Assembly (NCBI RefSeq): GCF_000372725.1
Contig: NW_005201551.1
Location: forward strand, 114,792 to 148,707
Direction: 5' to 3'
DNA from: Emiliania huxleyi CCMP1516
Lineage: Eukaryota > Haptophyta > Isochrysidales > Noelaerhabdaceae
Length of the DNA stretch: 33,916 bases
In this document: positions 10,001 to 15,974 of the stretch, one piece after another
Layout of the letters: each line of letters opens with the position of its first letter
How positions within the stretch are numbered: position 1 is the first letter of the stretch
Made by a program: the position numbers and the translations under genes
Notes under the pieces: generated by a model
Seen by the model: only the letters and a program-made list of their open reading frames with translations
What the model was told of the DNA's origin: nothing
Databases searched by the model: none

Positions 10001-12455
10001 AAGATCACTACGAAATACTCCCCGTGTACTGCCGCGAGAGAAGCTCATTGAGTTCGTTTCGCTGATTGAGTAGTTAATTAATCAATCCCCGTGTCCTGCC
10101 GGGAGAGAAGCCAATTCAATCAGACTGAGCTTGATTTAATAAAGCTCTAGTTCGTCTCTCCTGCCGCGAGAGGAGCTCCTCGAGCAGCCGCACGCTCAGC
10201 GGCGCCGCCGACGCCCAATCCTACGTCAGCAAATCAATTCAAATGACGATGTGGGCCGGTGAACTCACTAATACCGTTGGTTGGAGAGACGGCGGAGTCC
10301 GTGTCCTCTCGGGCGCTAGCTCGAACGCAAGGATACGTCTTCCGCGTCTGAAGCGTCCGATCCTCCAGCGACACGCCGGCCGCGGGGTCGGCGGCGGCGG
10401 CGGTGCGCGCAGACATCGGCAGAGCGCAGTCTGGGGCGGCGGAGGCCTCCACCGACCTCTCGGCCTGCCTGTGCCCCGAAGGCGGCGGCCGCCACGGCAT
10501 GCCTCGCACGTGCTTGACCAGCAGAACATACGCCTGGGCAGCCGAGATCGCCCGAGATGACGCGAGATTGCCCGAGATTGCGCCGCACGTGCCGGGCCAG
10601 CGGGAGCGACGCCTGCCGCACGCGGCGCTTGCGCAGCAGCCCGCGCCACGAGCCTACAGACAAGGCTTCATTCATTAGACAGTGAAGCAACTGCTTACCT
10701 CCCCGCGCCACGAGCTGCGGACTCGGGATGTGAACGAATTACTTGTCAATGAATCTCCCCATGTCGTCAGTTGGCACTTAACTAAAGATTAATTACTTAG
10801 TCCCTGCCACGAGCCTGCAGACTCTTGACGCAAGTCGAGCAGCACGCACTGCAGCGCGTACCTAGTTAGCAATTGATTCATCGCTGAGTAAATACTCAGA
10901 GTCAGAGCAGCACGCACTGCAGCGCGTACCTAATTCATGCACTTCCATTCCTGATTTGCGGCGAGGTCACTTCACCAAGCGCGCACCGCAGCGCGTACCG
11001 CCACATGGCCGCTGCAGAGCCGCGCTTGAGGCGGGACGGCCGCTCGGACGGCGGCACTAGCGAGGGGTTGCCTAATTAATTATTAATTAAGTACTTAATT
11101 AGTAATCACGCTAGCCGCTCCGAAGGCGGGACTAGCGAGGGGTTGCCTCGGTAGCGCGTCCAGAGGCCGAACCGCGCAAAGTAGGCGGAGAGGGAGGCGA
11201 GGTGCGCCTGGGGTTAGGGGTAGGGGGTCAGGTAAGGGTCAGGTTTGGGGTGAGTCAGAGCAGGCGGAGAGGGAGGCGAGGTGCGCCTGGGGTTAGGGGT
11301 AGGGTTAGGGTCAGGTCTTAGGGTGAGTCAGAGTGAGCGGAGAGGGAGGCGAGGAGCGCCCATTGGCGCTCATCCAGCACTAGCTCCACGTCCGACGCCT
11401 CGACCTGTTCACAGGTCGGCGTGTGAAGAGACGCCGTTCACAGCCCGACGCCCCACGTCCGACGACGCCTCGACCTTAACGTCGGCTTGCGGCGGCGCCT
11501 CCGCCGTCGCTCGGCGACCGCCGTCGAGCATCGGCAGCAGCGCAGCGCGGATGTCCACCGAGGTTGGCTCGAGGACATGCTTGACCAGCGCCTCGCGGCC
11601 GCCCGACCGCTGCGTGATCATCGCCAGCAGCAGCCGCCGGTTGATCTCGTCGGCGAGATCCATCGACCAGCGGTCGGACGACTTTTTGTTCGAGTAGAAG
11701 GCGAGTGCGTCGCACTTGACCTGGCGGTTGGAGGAGGAGGACACGTTGCCGTCCTTGCCGCGCGACACGTTCCTCCACACCTGCTTCCACTGCTCGTCGC
11801 ACGTGCGTACGGTCAGCCGCCGGATGGTCAGGCCGATGGCGGTGTGCAGCTCGGGCGCCAGCCGCGAGTCGTCGTCCTCGTACCTAGTCTCGGGCAATCT
11901 CGGGTGATCTCGGGTGATCTCGAATCACCAGCCCGCGGGCCCTCGTCTCCGGAACCGCAGGTGCAGGTCCGAGATCGACACTTGGATGTTGTCGATGATG
12001 GTTTGGATGTCGATGATCGAAGAGCCTCGCTTCTTCGCGTCGTCCTTCCCCGCGCGCTTGGAGGAGGAGGAGTCGCCGCCCTGCTCCGCCAGCCGCTCCG
12101 CAATCTCCGCCGCCTGCGCGCTCAGAATCGCGTCCGCCTTTGCCTTTCTCATGTTGGAGATGGCGCGGTCTCGGTCAAAGTTGCGGATCGGCCCGGCGAC
12201 CACGTAGAGCTCGTGGAGCACCAGCTGCACCGGCTTGTTGTTGAAGTTGCCGATCGGGAGCGAAACCTCCAGCCGACCGACACGCCCAGACTTGACGGCG
12301 ATTGGGAGGCCGAAACGCTCAAAAGCCGTCTCGCGCACGCGGACGTTTTCGAGCAGCACATTTCCCCAACCCGGCGTCTTGTAGGTTGCGTCGTCGAAAT
12401 AGATGTAGTCCGAGAGCACTGCGCGAAGCTGGTCCTGCACCAGCTGCTTCAGCAT
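1..12455 (-). CDS. VPS13: VPS13-like bridge lipid-transfer protein, 5' part, many exons; gene runs off the left edge
   Basis: VPS13 proteins form long hydrophobic grooves that carry lipids between membranes at contact sites. The first exon encodes a chorein domain: MLKQLVQDQLRAVL, then the GRVGRLEVSLPIGNF and QLVLHELYVVAGP motifs at the family's positions. Splicing exons 1-2 restores the hallmark LHLRYEDDD and later TCDEQW; exons 5-6 give MWRYALQCVLLDLR, the conserved VPS13 WRYAL motif. A C2 domain lies at 8516-7364. Leftward, segments such as VCGVEALVHLPFLAHLADFF and LSPYW-VLNQTGAPVRV match middle VPS13 repeats. The start ATG at 12455-12453 fits the family's start exactly. The gene is shattered by about two dozen short introns, most with duplicated exon flanks, so no single ORF covers it. 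The family call is firm; exon limits left of about 10.3 kb are partial. Confidence 0.86.
331..1335 (-). other. Middle VPS13-repeat exons with a family-A intron
   Basis: Reading leftward, coding sequence runs from EPLQAYGIAPPPQGEEG through LPDIFERTEVTVDVVAAQMDL, LRVLVVPAQYNTDML and EVAPVAFK. It is then split by GAGATTGCCC-type intron sequence (about 760-880), continues as VWAGTSPLYITVTHNVVSVL and DASRAFLLSPYW to 570, and resumes at 503 with VLNQTGAPVRVSIDRV. The LSPYW-VLNQTGAP string resembles the SPYWxxNKTGLP type of motif in VPS13 middle domains. The 504-569 intron lies between duplicated 23-bp copies of exon sequence. Left of about 330 the DNA is too low-complexity (Pro/Gly/Ala codons) to place exons with confidence. 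Confidence 0.68.
504..569 (-). repeat. Introner-like intron, family A, 66 nt, GT-AG, 23-bp exon duplication
   Basis: A perfect 23-bp direct repeat lies at 481-503 and 547-569. The minus-strand intron starts with GT in the right copy and ends GTTCACAG next to the left copy, giving PYW joined to VLNQTGAP. The core is the TGTGAAGAG/TTCACAG family seen about 15 times in the window; its inner half is inverted relative to most copies. Confidence 0.8.
2389..2458 (-). repeat. Introner-like intron, family B (GAGATTGCCC repeats), 70 nt, GC-AG
   Basis: The core is four or five degenerate copies of CGAGATTGCC. It is flanked by duplicated exon sequence containing GGGCAGACTGCGCGAG. The donor is GC within the GCCTTCC copy, and the acceptor is CGCTAG before the GCCTCC copy. 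Splicing joins ATLKQ to ASGGQTARG. Confidence 0.72.
2517..2627 (-). repeat. Two serial family-A introners
   Basis: Unit 2517-2588 (72 nt) is flanked by duplicated GTCGCTCTTCACG-AGC exon sequence and gives a GT-AG intron ending GCTGTGAACAG. A second core (2589-2627) with the same ending sits at its 5' side, so the two may splice as one 111-nt intron. The duplicated flank includes about 33 bp. Confidence 0.7.
3136..3206 (-). repeat. Introner-like intron, family A variant, 71 nt, GC-AG, 36-bp duplication
   Basis: A perfect 36-bp direct repeat spans 3109-3144 and 3180-3215, the longest flank duplication I found. The intron runs from GC in one copy to GTGAACGCAG before the other. The core keeps the paired TTCACAG and TGTGAACGGCG motifs. 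Confidence 0.72.
3847..3955 (-). repeat. Two family-A elements in series, the first with a 61-bp twin at 7949-8009
   Basis: Positions 3847-3907 match 7949-8009 at about 59 of 61 bases, including the leader GCAGTCCTCGCCCCGCGATG and the TGTGAACAG acceptor end. A second 40-bp core (3915-3954) abuts it. The neighbouring coding sequence resumes as MLRQGLSAVMEGGEAAAAAV. This pair shows that the mobile unit is longer than the 40-bp core. Confidence 0.7.
4585..4716 (-). repeat. Two serial 66-bp family-A introners, GC-AG
   Basis: Three copies of a GGCTCGGTCAGCCGCCGCTC-type flank (about 4553, 4618 and 4686) bracket two cores, each ending GCTGTGAGTAG. Each unit can splice GC-AG. The related copy at 3590-3650 carries part of the same flank (GCTCGGTCAGCGTGA), which suggests that it was copied from here together with neighbouring exon sequence. 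Confidence 0.68.
4870..4983 (-). repeat. Tandem GCAAGGGGCGTGTGCTGTGAATAG units, family-A-related
   Basis: Two roughly 59-bp units repeat GGCAAGGGGCGTGTGCTGTG followed by AATAGCAGCTGTGAA. They share the CTATTCACAGCTG word with the intron at 7842-7908. They lie between VPS13-like coding blocks; exact splice sites are not resolved. Confidence 0.5.
4996..5240 (-). repeat. 69-bp tandem repeat, about 3.5 copies, each with a donor and an acceptor
   Basis: Units start near 4998, 5067, 5136 and 5205. On the minus strand each unit has GTGAGTTCTTGG (near-consensus donor) and GGTTTCTTTTTAG (acceptor). They bound a 35-nt exon-like piece (GTCCTGCTCCGTCCGCC...) and a 34-nt intron-like piece. The array could be tandem duplication of an exon with its intron. 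Confidence 0.72.
5267..5331 (-). repeat. Introner-like intron, 65 nt, GT-AG, duplicated GTCGCCGACC flank
   Basis: Direct repeats GGTCGGCGAC end at 5266 and 5331. The intron runs from GTCGCCGACCGCG to CTTATGCAG, joining AVLAPAAQ to VADLAPRRAVLLRP. The core is AT-richer than the exons (GTTAAACGGAGACTACTTGC). Confidence 0.7.
5766..6378 (-). repeat. 69-70 bp tandem repeat, 9 copies
   Basis: GCCTGGTTGCCCGCCCTGCG recurs at about 5801, 5871, 5941, 6010, 6080, 6150, 6220, 6289 and 6358 with few changes. On the minus strand each unit offers a GC donor (CCAG then GCGCTTAATG) and an acceptor (TTTCCTTAAG), leaving an 18-nt exon-like piece. The units are contiguous, with no unique spacers, so this is not a CRISPR array. 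Confidence 0.8.
6626..6703 (-). repeat. Introner-like intron, 78 nt, GC-AG
   Basis: Flanks GCGCAGCT(G/C)CACGCCGC are duplicated. The intron runs from GCGCAGCTGC to CTCATTCAG and joins KAEA to AQLHAAIGGG. The core is unlike families A-D. Confidence 0.68.
6795..6879 (-). repeat. Introner-like intron, 85 nt, GT-AG, about 30-bp duplication
   Basis: GGAGGTGGGCGAGCCAGCGG is present on both sides and continues imperfectly (CGGAYGAG). The core AGGCGAGATCAGGCGAGATT is a family-B relative with an AT-rich end (CTTGATTACGGAG). Confidence 0.68.
7130..7325 (-). repeat. Pyrimidine repeat (CTATCTCCCC) inside an intron
   Basis: The plus strand reads GGGGAGATAGGGGGAGATAC many times. It follows the donor GGCG|GTGAGC at 7363 on the minus strand. 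Similar purine/pyrimidine tracts lie at 8735-8890 and 9470-9530, all in apparent VPS13-like introns. Confidence 0.7.
7842..7908 (-). repeat. Intronic array of GTGCTATTCACAGCTG words with duplicated exon flank
   Basis: Four copies of CTATTCACAG follow the donor GTGCTATTC at 7908. The preceding exon end CACCTCGCTGGAGCAGGTGC is duplicated at about 7816-7837. The outer intron probably runs to 7535, where the exon VLHFLVLDGD begins. Confidence 0.62.
7942..8009 (-). repeat. Family-A introner in the C2 domain, GC-AG
   Basis: GC donor at 8009 (GAG|GCAGTCC) and acceptor CACGAG at 7942 join PLWRE to EFSLRV, restoring a typical C2 strand. The core is the 61-bp twin of 3847-3907. Confidence 0.72.
8085..8235 (+). 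repeat. Dispersed element D, copy 1 (intron of the VPS13-like gene)
   Basis: Plus-strand order: CTAAGGTAAGGTAAGGTACGG, CTTCTCCACACACACAC, a poly-G run, CGCGTCTCCACGTCTAGACG, AGGAGCCCCGCGGCATCACA, GTGCAAGGGCCCAGTGCGCG, TGGGTGAGGTGTG. The same order occurs at 19947-20263 and 31386-31680. Used from the minus strand, it ends an intron with TACCTTACCTTAG at 8085. Confidence 0.78.
8275..8471 (-). repeat. Three serial introners at one site in the C2 domain
   Basis: Four copies of GCGAGGGA(C/G)xxxGGTGGCAC bracket three inserts that end CGTTTCTGCAG, TTGGCTTCTGCAG and GCTGTGAACAG. Splicing from the first copy (GC at 8471) to the last (8274) joins TDLT to ARDAGGTNDAYV. The three cores differ in sequence, the last being family A. 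Confidence 0.75.
8890..9115 (-). repeat. Degenerate telomere-like (TTAGGG/TAAGGGG) tract inside the gene
   Basis: The plus strand reads GGGTTAGGGTTAGGGTAAGG and then many (GGGGTAGGGTAA) variants. It lies between VPS13-like coding blocks (ending MAELELTIEE near 9120) and is presumably intronic. It is interstitial, since coding sequence continues on both sides. Confidence 0.7.
9166..9235 (-). repeat. 70-nt intron with duplicated flank and a possible GA-AG boundary
   Basis: GAGCTCGTGCTGTGGCGCAA is duplicated. Joining TPSE to ELVLWRKMAELEL needs an intron GAGCTC...CATTTAG, that is a GA donor. No GT or GC offset inside the duplication works. Confidence 0.5.
9985..10190 (-). repeat. Serial AT-rich (family C) inserts at CTCTCGCGGCAG
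   Basis: Four copies of CTCTC(G/C)CGGCAG, three of them followed by (G/T)ACACGGGG, separate three AT-rich inserts (TTGATTAATTAACTACTCAA type). The exons LEELLSRQ and DTGDAAPLLAALAAG join if the whole block is one intron with a GA donor. Confidence 0.55.
10534..10588 (-). repeat. Family-B intron, 55 nt, GT-AG
   Basis: GTGCGGCGCAATCTCGGGCA then GATCTCGGCTGCCCAG. Joins LPLARH to AYVLLVKHV. No clear flank duplication. Confidence 0.7.
10654..10814 (-). repeat. Two serial introners, GC-AG, 161 nt
   Basis: Three copies of GCTCGTGGC(A/G)(G/C)GG separate two inserts, one AT-rich. Splicing GC (10814) to TCTGTAG joins QESAG to SWRGLLRKRR, matching the VPS13 frame. Confidence 0.72.
10862..10998 (-). 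repeat. Two serial introners inside the WRYAL motif, GT-AG, 137 nt
   Basis: GTACGCGCTGC(A/G)GTGCG occurs three times (starts 10998, 10929 and 10861 on the minus strand). The two inserts end ATGAATTAG and GCTAACTAG. Splicing 10998 to 10861 joins MWR to YALQCVLLDL. Confidence 0.8.
11072..11146 (-). repeat. Family-C introner, 75 nt, GC-AG
   Basis: GCAACCCCTCGCTAGT(C/G)CCG is duplicated on both sides. The insert is AT-rich (TTACTAATTAAGTACTTAAT) and ends TTAATTAG. Splicing joins TRYR to GNPSLVPPSERP. Confidence 0.8.
11208..11359 (-). repeat. Two serial telomere-like introners (family F), GC-AG, 152 nt
   Basis: Three copies of GGCGC(A/T)CCTCGCCTCCCTCT separate two inserts, each beginning near CTGACTCACCC and ending CCCTAACCCCAG. 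Splicing joins DERQW to AHLASLSAYFARFG. Confidence 0.78.
11405..11474 (-). repeat. Family-A introner, 70 nt, GT-AG
   Basis: The direct repeats CACGTCCGA(CGA)CGCCTCGAC at 11387-11404 and 11454-11474 flank the core. The intron runs from GTCGAGGCGTCG to CCTGTGAACAG and joins ADVK to VEASDVELVL. Confidence 0.82.
11884..11955 (-). repeat. First intron of the VPS13-like gene, family B, 72 nt, GT-AG
   Basis: The donor is GTTCCGGAG; the body holds three GAGAT(C/T)(A/G)CCC units; the acceptor is CGAGACTAG. Splicing restores LHLRYEDDD, a near-invariant chorein motif, so the boundaries are secure. Confidence 0.82.
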
Positions 12456-12660
12456 GGCCTTGCCAGCCCGGCCGGAGCCAGCACGGCAGAGCCGAAGCCG
12501 GTCGGCTCTGCAAGGTCGTTCCTCAGACGAACTGCCCGCAGTCCACAGAAAAAAAGAATTCTAGGCGCGCCCGTCTCACTACTAGTTACAGGAGTGATAG
12601 CTTTACTTAGTCTTTGCTCGCGTCGGCGCCGCCGAGCGCTGCACGGAGAGCATATTCACT
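12456..12660. promoter_or_regulatory. Short region upstream of the VPS13-like start
   Basis: About 200 bp separates the VPS13-like ATG from plus-strand coding-like sequence at about 12670. It includes the AT-richer stretch AAAAAAAGAATTCTAGG. I see no firm TATA or initiator motif. A divergent promoter is a guess from the gene arrangement. Confidence 0.3.
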
Positions 12661-12670
12661 GACCACCAAC

Positions 12671-13349
12671 GACAGGTGTGCGACTACGCGCTCGTCTACG
12701 CGGAGAAGAAGAACGACGGCGACGCGCCGTACTCGGTCTCCTTCACCGCGACGCAGAGCGGCGACGTCATTGTGCAGCTCCACCCGCACTCACAGCTCGA
12801 GCGCGCGGTCCGCCATGAGCGGCAGGCGCAGGCCACGGAGCCGCCGCGAGCGCGAGCCCTGCGGCGCCGCCAGCCCCTGCCGCCGAGCCGCCAGCTGCGG
12901 AGCCGGGGGGGGGGGTACGGGGCATGGAGGGGGAGAGGAAGAGCAAGGGCGAGAGAGGGCAAGGGACTGGGCGCTGGCATACCAGGGGGGGCAGGGTGGT
13001 GGGCGGCGACCGCCGCATACCGTCCTACGGCGGGGACTATCGCTACGCCAGGGAAGACAAGGGCGTCGAAGTGCAGCTGCTGCTGTTCGAATCGTTCGGC
13101 GGGTTCGGAAAGGGGGTCCGTGAGATCCTCCGGAGAGCGGCGGACGTGCTACAGAACAAGCTGACGCGGGCCCAGTACCTCGATGAGGTGACTTGGACCA
13201 CCAAGAGCTGGCTGGGGCTGCAGAAGCAGCGCATCTCAGTCGTTCTTCACACGGCCATCGCAGAGCAGGTCGTGAATGAGCTTGCCTGTGGCGGGGGTGG
13301 GCGGGTGCACGGAGCTAAGTGCCTCGCCACCCTCGCAGGAGTCGCTTAG
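12671..13349 (+). pseudogene. Mobile C-terminal domain (ESFGG type), copy A, partial gene
   Basis: After an acceptor-like CAACGACAG, the frame reads VCDYALVYAEKKNDGDAPYS and VSFTATQSGDVIVQLHPHSQ. A separate block (about 12985-13349) reads GGDRRIPSYGGDYRYAREDK, GVEVQLLLFESFGGFGKGVR, TWTTKSWLGLQKQRISVVLH and ends TLAGVA-stop. The second block recurs almost identically at 16574-16984 (minus) and shares its framework with 23424-23894 and about 33460-33741: LLxE(T/S)FGG, then about 40 residues, then WxxxSWLxLQxQRxSVxL. This resembles the C-terminal part that follows reverse transcriptase in many algal retroelements, but no RT motif is present. No start codon is evident. Likely a gene fragment or relic. 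Confidence 0.5.
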
Positions 13350-13433
13350 GCGGCTCCCGTGGTGTACCTGTGTTAGTGCCAGTGCGCGCCAGTCCCGTGC
13401 CCAGTGTTGTGCGAGGGAGTTTCGTTGTAAGAT
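12930..13433 (+). repeat. Inverted duplication arm A (about 504 bp)
   Basis: It matches 16491-16993 in reverse complement with about three differences by eye, beginning GGGGAGAGGAAGAGCAAGGG and ending TTGTAAGATTCT. Both boundaries are sharp. The arms enclose about 3 kb including the leucine-rich-repeat gene. Confidence 0.85.
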
Positions 13434-13573
13434 TCTCAAAAAGTCGGAGCTAAGTGCCTCGCCACCCTCGCAGGAGTCGCTTAGGCGGCTCCCGTGGTGT
13501 ACCTGTGTTGGTGCCAGTGCGAGCCAGTCCCGTGCCCAGTCCTGTGCCCAGTGTCGTGCGAGGGAGTTTTTTG
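13310..13573 (+). repeat. 135-bp direct tandem duplication
   Basis: CGGAGCTAAGTGCCTCGCCA begins copies at 13310 and 13445; each ends near GCGAGGGAGTTT and TCTCAAAAAGT. The second copy has a 14-bp internal repeat (CAGTCCTGTGCC) and a few changes. Arm B carries only one copy, so the tandem duplication arose here or was lost there. Confidence 0.8.
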
Positions 13574-13595
13574 AAAATTCTCAAAAAGTTGTAAC

Positions 13596-15123
13596 GCGCC
13601 GACGCAGCCGGCAGACGCCCTCCCCTCCGCCCCCGATCTCGGCGTGAGCGAGACGAAACTGGAGCCGCCCAGCCCTCCCGCCGTCGAACTCGACGTCCCG
13701 ACGCCCGCCGACACCGCCGCGCCGACGCAGCCGGCCGCCGCCTTCCCCTCCGCCACCGATCTCGGCGTGAGCGAGGGGAAGCTGGAGCTGTGGCGCAAGC
13801 GCGGCGGCGGCGACCTCGAGCCGGTCCTCGCGAGCAGCGCCGTCGCCGTCCTCGACGCGCAGTGGGTCATCAGCCACGCCGAGGCGGGCGGCGTCCTCAC
13901 CCACCGTCAGGCGCTGCCCAAAGAGGCCTTCCTCTCTTTCGCCGACCTCGTCGAGGCGACCGGCGAGTATGGCTACCTTCCCGTCGCCGCGCTCTCCTAC
14001 CCGTGGCTGACCAAGGACCACCCCGACCCGCGCGGAGCCAACCTCGCCCGCGTCGCGAGGGCGCTCAAGGCCCTGCTCAGCGACCATCCCGTGTTCGGCA
14101 AACCCGTCAACCCGCGGCTCGGCGTCTTTTGGGACTTCGGCTCGCTGCACCAGCACCCCGACCCCCCCAACGGCGTCCTGCGCACCGAGGAGCAGAACGC
14201 GCTCTTCAAGCAGGGGCTGAGCTGCCTCGGCACGCTCTACTCCCACCCGAAGACATACGTGCTGCGGCTGACCTCCTTCCCGGACGGCCACAAGGCGGAG
14301 GACCAGGCCGAGGGCACCAACGTGGCCAAGTACTTTGACCGCGGCTGGTGCTCCACCGAGAACGCCTGGGCCAGCCTGACAAAGGCCGGCCAGCTCTCCC
14401 TAGACCTCGGCAAGATGCGCGCCGGCGTGGAGTACGGCTACGGCAGCCTCATCGACGACTGCGTCCAGGACGGCGGCCGGCGCCCTCCGCTGCTGCCGTC
14501 TGCGTTCGCGGCGGAGCTGGAGAAGAAGAGCTTCACCAACGGCAAGGACGACAAGCCGCTGGTGAAGCAGCTGTACGAGGCCGCCTTCAAGGAGCAGTTT
14601 GGCAAGGCGACCGTGCTGAACTACCGCGGCCTCGGCTGGGGCGACGCGGAGGCGGCGCAGCTGGCGGAGGTCCTCGCGAGCGGGGCAGCGCCGCGGCTCG
14701 AGAGGCTCGAGCTCCAGCGCAACAAGATTGGCGACGAGGGCTGCAAGGCGCTGGCCGCCGCCCTCGGCAAGGAGGGGGCAGCGCCGCGGCTCGAGACGCT
14801 CTCTCTCGGCGAAAACAAGATTGGCGACGAGGGCTGCAAGGCGCTGGCCGCCGCCCTCGGCAAGGAGGGGGCAGCGCCGCGGCTCAAGGAGCTCTATCTC
14901 TTCTGCAACGAGATTGGCGACGAGGGCTGCAAGGCGCTGGCCGCCGCCCTCAAGGAGGGGGCCGCCCCGAGCTTGAAGGCGCGAGACGCCCCCCTCGCCA
15001 CACGCCCCTCCCCCGCCCAATGCTCATCGCACCTCCCCTCGCGTGCAGTATCTCTTCGTGGACAACAGGGAGCAGCCTGAGCTGGTGGCCGTGTGCGAGG
15101 AGCGCGGCATCGAGCTCGGCTGA
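13596..15123 (+). CDS. HET/TIR-like domain protein with C-terminal leucine-rich repeats, one GC-AG intron
   Basis: Exon 1 is open from about 13575 to 14978. A 70-nt GC-AG intron (14979-15048) joins GAAPSLK to YLFVDNREQPELVAVCEERG and IELG-stop, the usual capping end of this repeat family. Counting from the GTG at 13644, residues 60-250 form a domain with ALSYPW, GVFWDFGSLHQ, TYVLRLTSFP and YFDRGWCSTEN. This order resembles fungal HET domains (SYxWG, WIDxxCINQ, RxWxxQE). Three LRR-RI type repeats (NKIGDEGCKALAAALGKEGA) follow. No in-frame ATG precedes the domain, so the first exon lies upstream or was displaced by the repeat arm. The N-terminus carries a roughly 125-bp tandem duplication (APTQPA, then DLGVSE). 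LRR call firm; HET likeness tentative. Role unknown, perhaps an immune-type sensor. Confidence 0.78.
14979..15048 (+). other. GC-AG intron of the leucine-rich-repeat gene, 70 nt
   Basis: Donor AAG|GCGCGAG, acceptor CGCGTGCAG|TAT. Reading through it would replace the capping repeat with low-complexity ARDAPLATRPSP, so splicing is the better model. Confidence 0.75.
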
Positions 15124-15970
15124 GCCTCTCCAGCCCCGGCCGGGCGGCAAGGGCGCGGGGCCCGGCGGGACCGCCGCGCGAGCAAGGCAGAGAGCAACAG
15201 ACCCTGCGGCTGCGGAGCACGACGCACAGCGGCGGTGGGGGGGGGGTGTCTGCGTCTCTCGGCGCGCTTCGGCCGCTTGGGACAAGAGCGTCGGAGCGGG
15301 CAAGAGGGCGGGGGAGGGGGAAGTGGGGTCAGGGTCTGGTTGGGCGAAAGACACACGGGGGAATAGATGATGCAGACCGGGGACATCGATGGCCATTCGG
15401 ATTGGCGTGTTGCACGTTATAGTGCACGTGTGACTGTGAGCACCGCCGCGGGGGGTCCGGGGAAAGCGGTTTGGGGAGGGGTGTCGATTTGCACAAACGG
15501 GACACCTGAATCTTTTGTTTTAGTCAGCTAGCTTACGCTTTATGGCGCATCCACTGGGCCGTCTGGGCGCTGGGGCCGCGCTCTCCCCACTCCCGGTCTC
15601 AATCCCCACAGACCCCACCATCCCGTCGGACGGGCCTGCGTAGACAGTAAAACACGTAACCACACTCAGAGCTCCACACTAGCCGGTATAGGCGAGCCCC
15701 GGAGGCCTCACCGTCACCGCTCGCGGCGGAGCCGACGGCGGAGCCACGGGCCGGTGCGACCTTTTGGGGGCCCATGAGCTCGCCGGGACGACGCCGATGG
15801 CTCGGCGCGCCTCTTCCCGCCAGCGTTAAACGGCCTACACACAGGGGCGAGGGGGGGGGAGACGGAACTGAGCCCTAGGTTCGTGATCCCGTCGCCGGCA
15901 AGGGCTGGGACAGGGGCGGCAAGCGACGGGCGGGTCCGCGACCTTTTGCGAGCGCCCATGAGTTGTTGTA
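15124..15970. other. Intergenic; no gene recognised
   Basis: It holds the 3' flank of the leucine-rich-repeat gene, GC-rich low-complexity DNA and two related GGGCGAGGGGGGGG-type runs. Two GCGACCTTTTG(G/C) words occur near 15756 and 15938, each followed by GCCCATGAG(C/T), so a degenerate direct repeat of about 190 bp spacing is possible. No coding frame is convincing. Confidence 0.4.
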
Positions 15971-15974
15971 GAGA

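Larger units (their letters stand above)
10533..12455 (-). other. Resolved exons 1-7 and start of exon 8 of the VPS13-like gene (chorein N-terminus)
   Basis: Exons placed by frame and protein continuity: E1 12455-11956, E2 11883-11475, E3 11404-11360, E4 11207-11147, E5 11071-10999, E6 10861-10815, E7 10653-10589, E8 from 10533 leftward. All phases agree: the lengths 500, 409, 45, 61, 73, 47 and 65 chain without a stop. Introns are 72, 70, 152, 75, 137, 161 and 55 nt, with donors GT, GT, GC, GC, GT, GC and GT; every acceptor is AG followed by G. Joined motifs read LHLR-YEDDD, ADVK-VEASDVEL, DERQW-AHLASLSAYF, TRYR-GNPSLVPP, MWR-YALQCV, QESAG-SWRGLL and LARH-AYVLLVKHV. E8 reads on as RGMPWRPPPS and becomes unclear near 10330. 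Confidence 0.85.

Noticed and set aside
13644..13646. GTG as the start codon of the leucine-rich-repeat protein
   Set aside because: A eukaryotic gene should not start at GTG, and the open frame continues upstream; a missing 5' exon is more likely.
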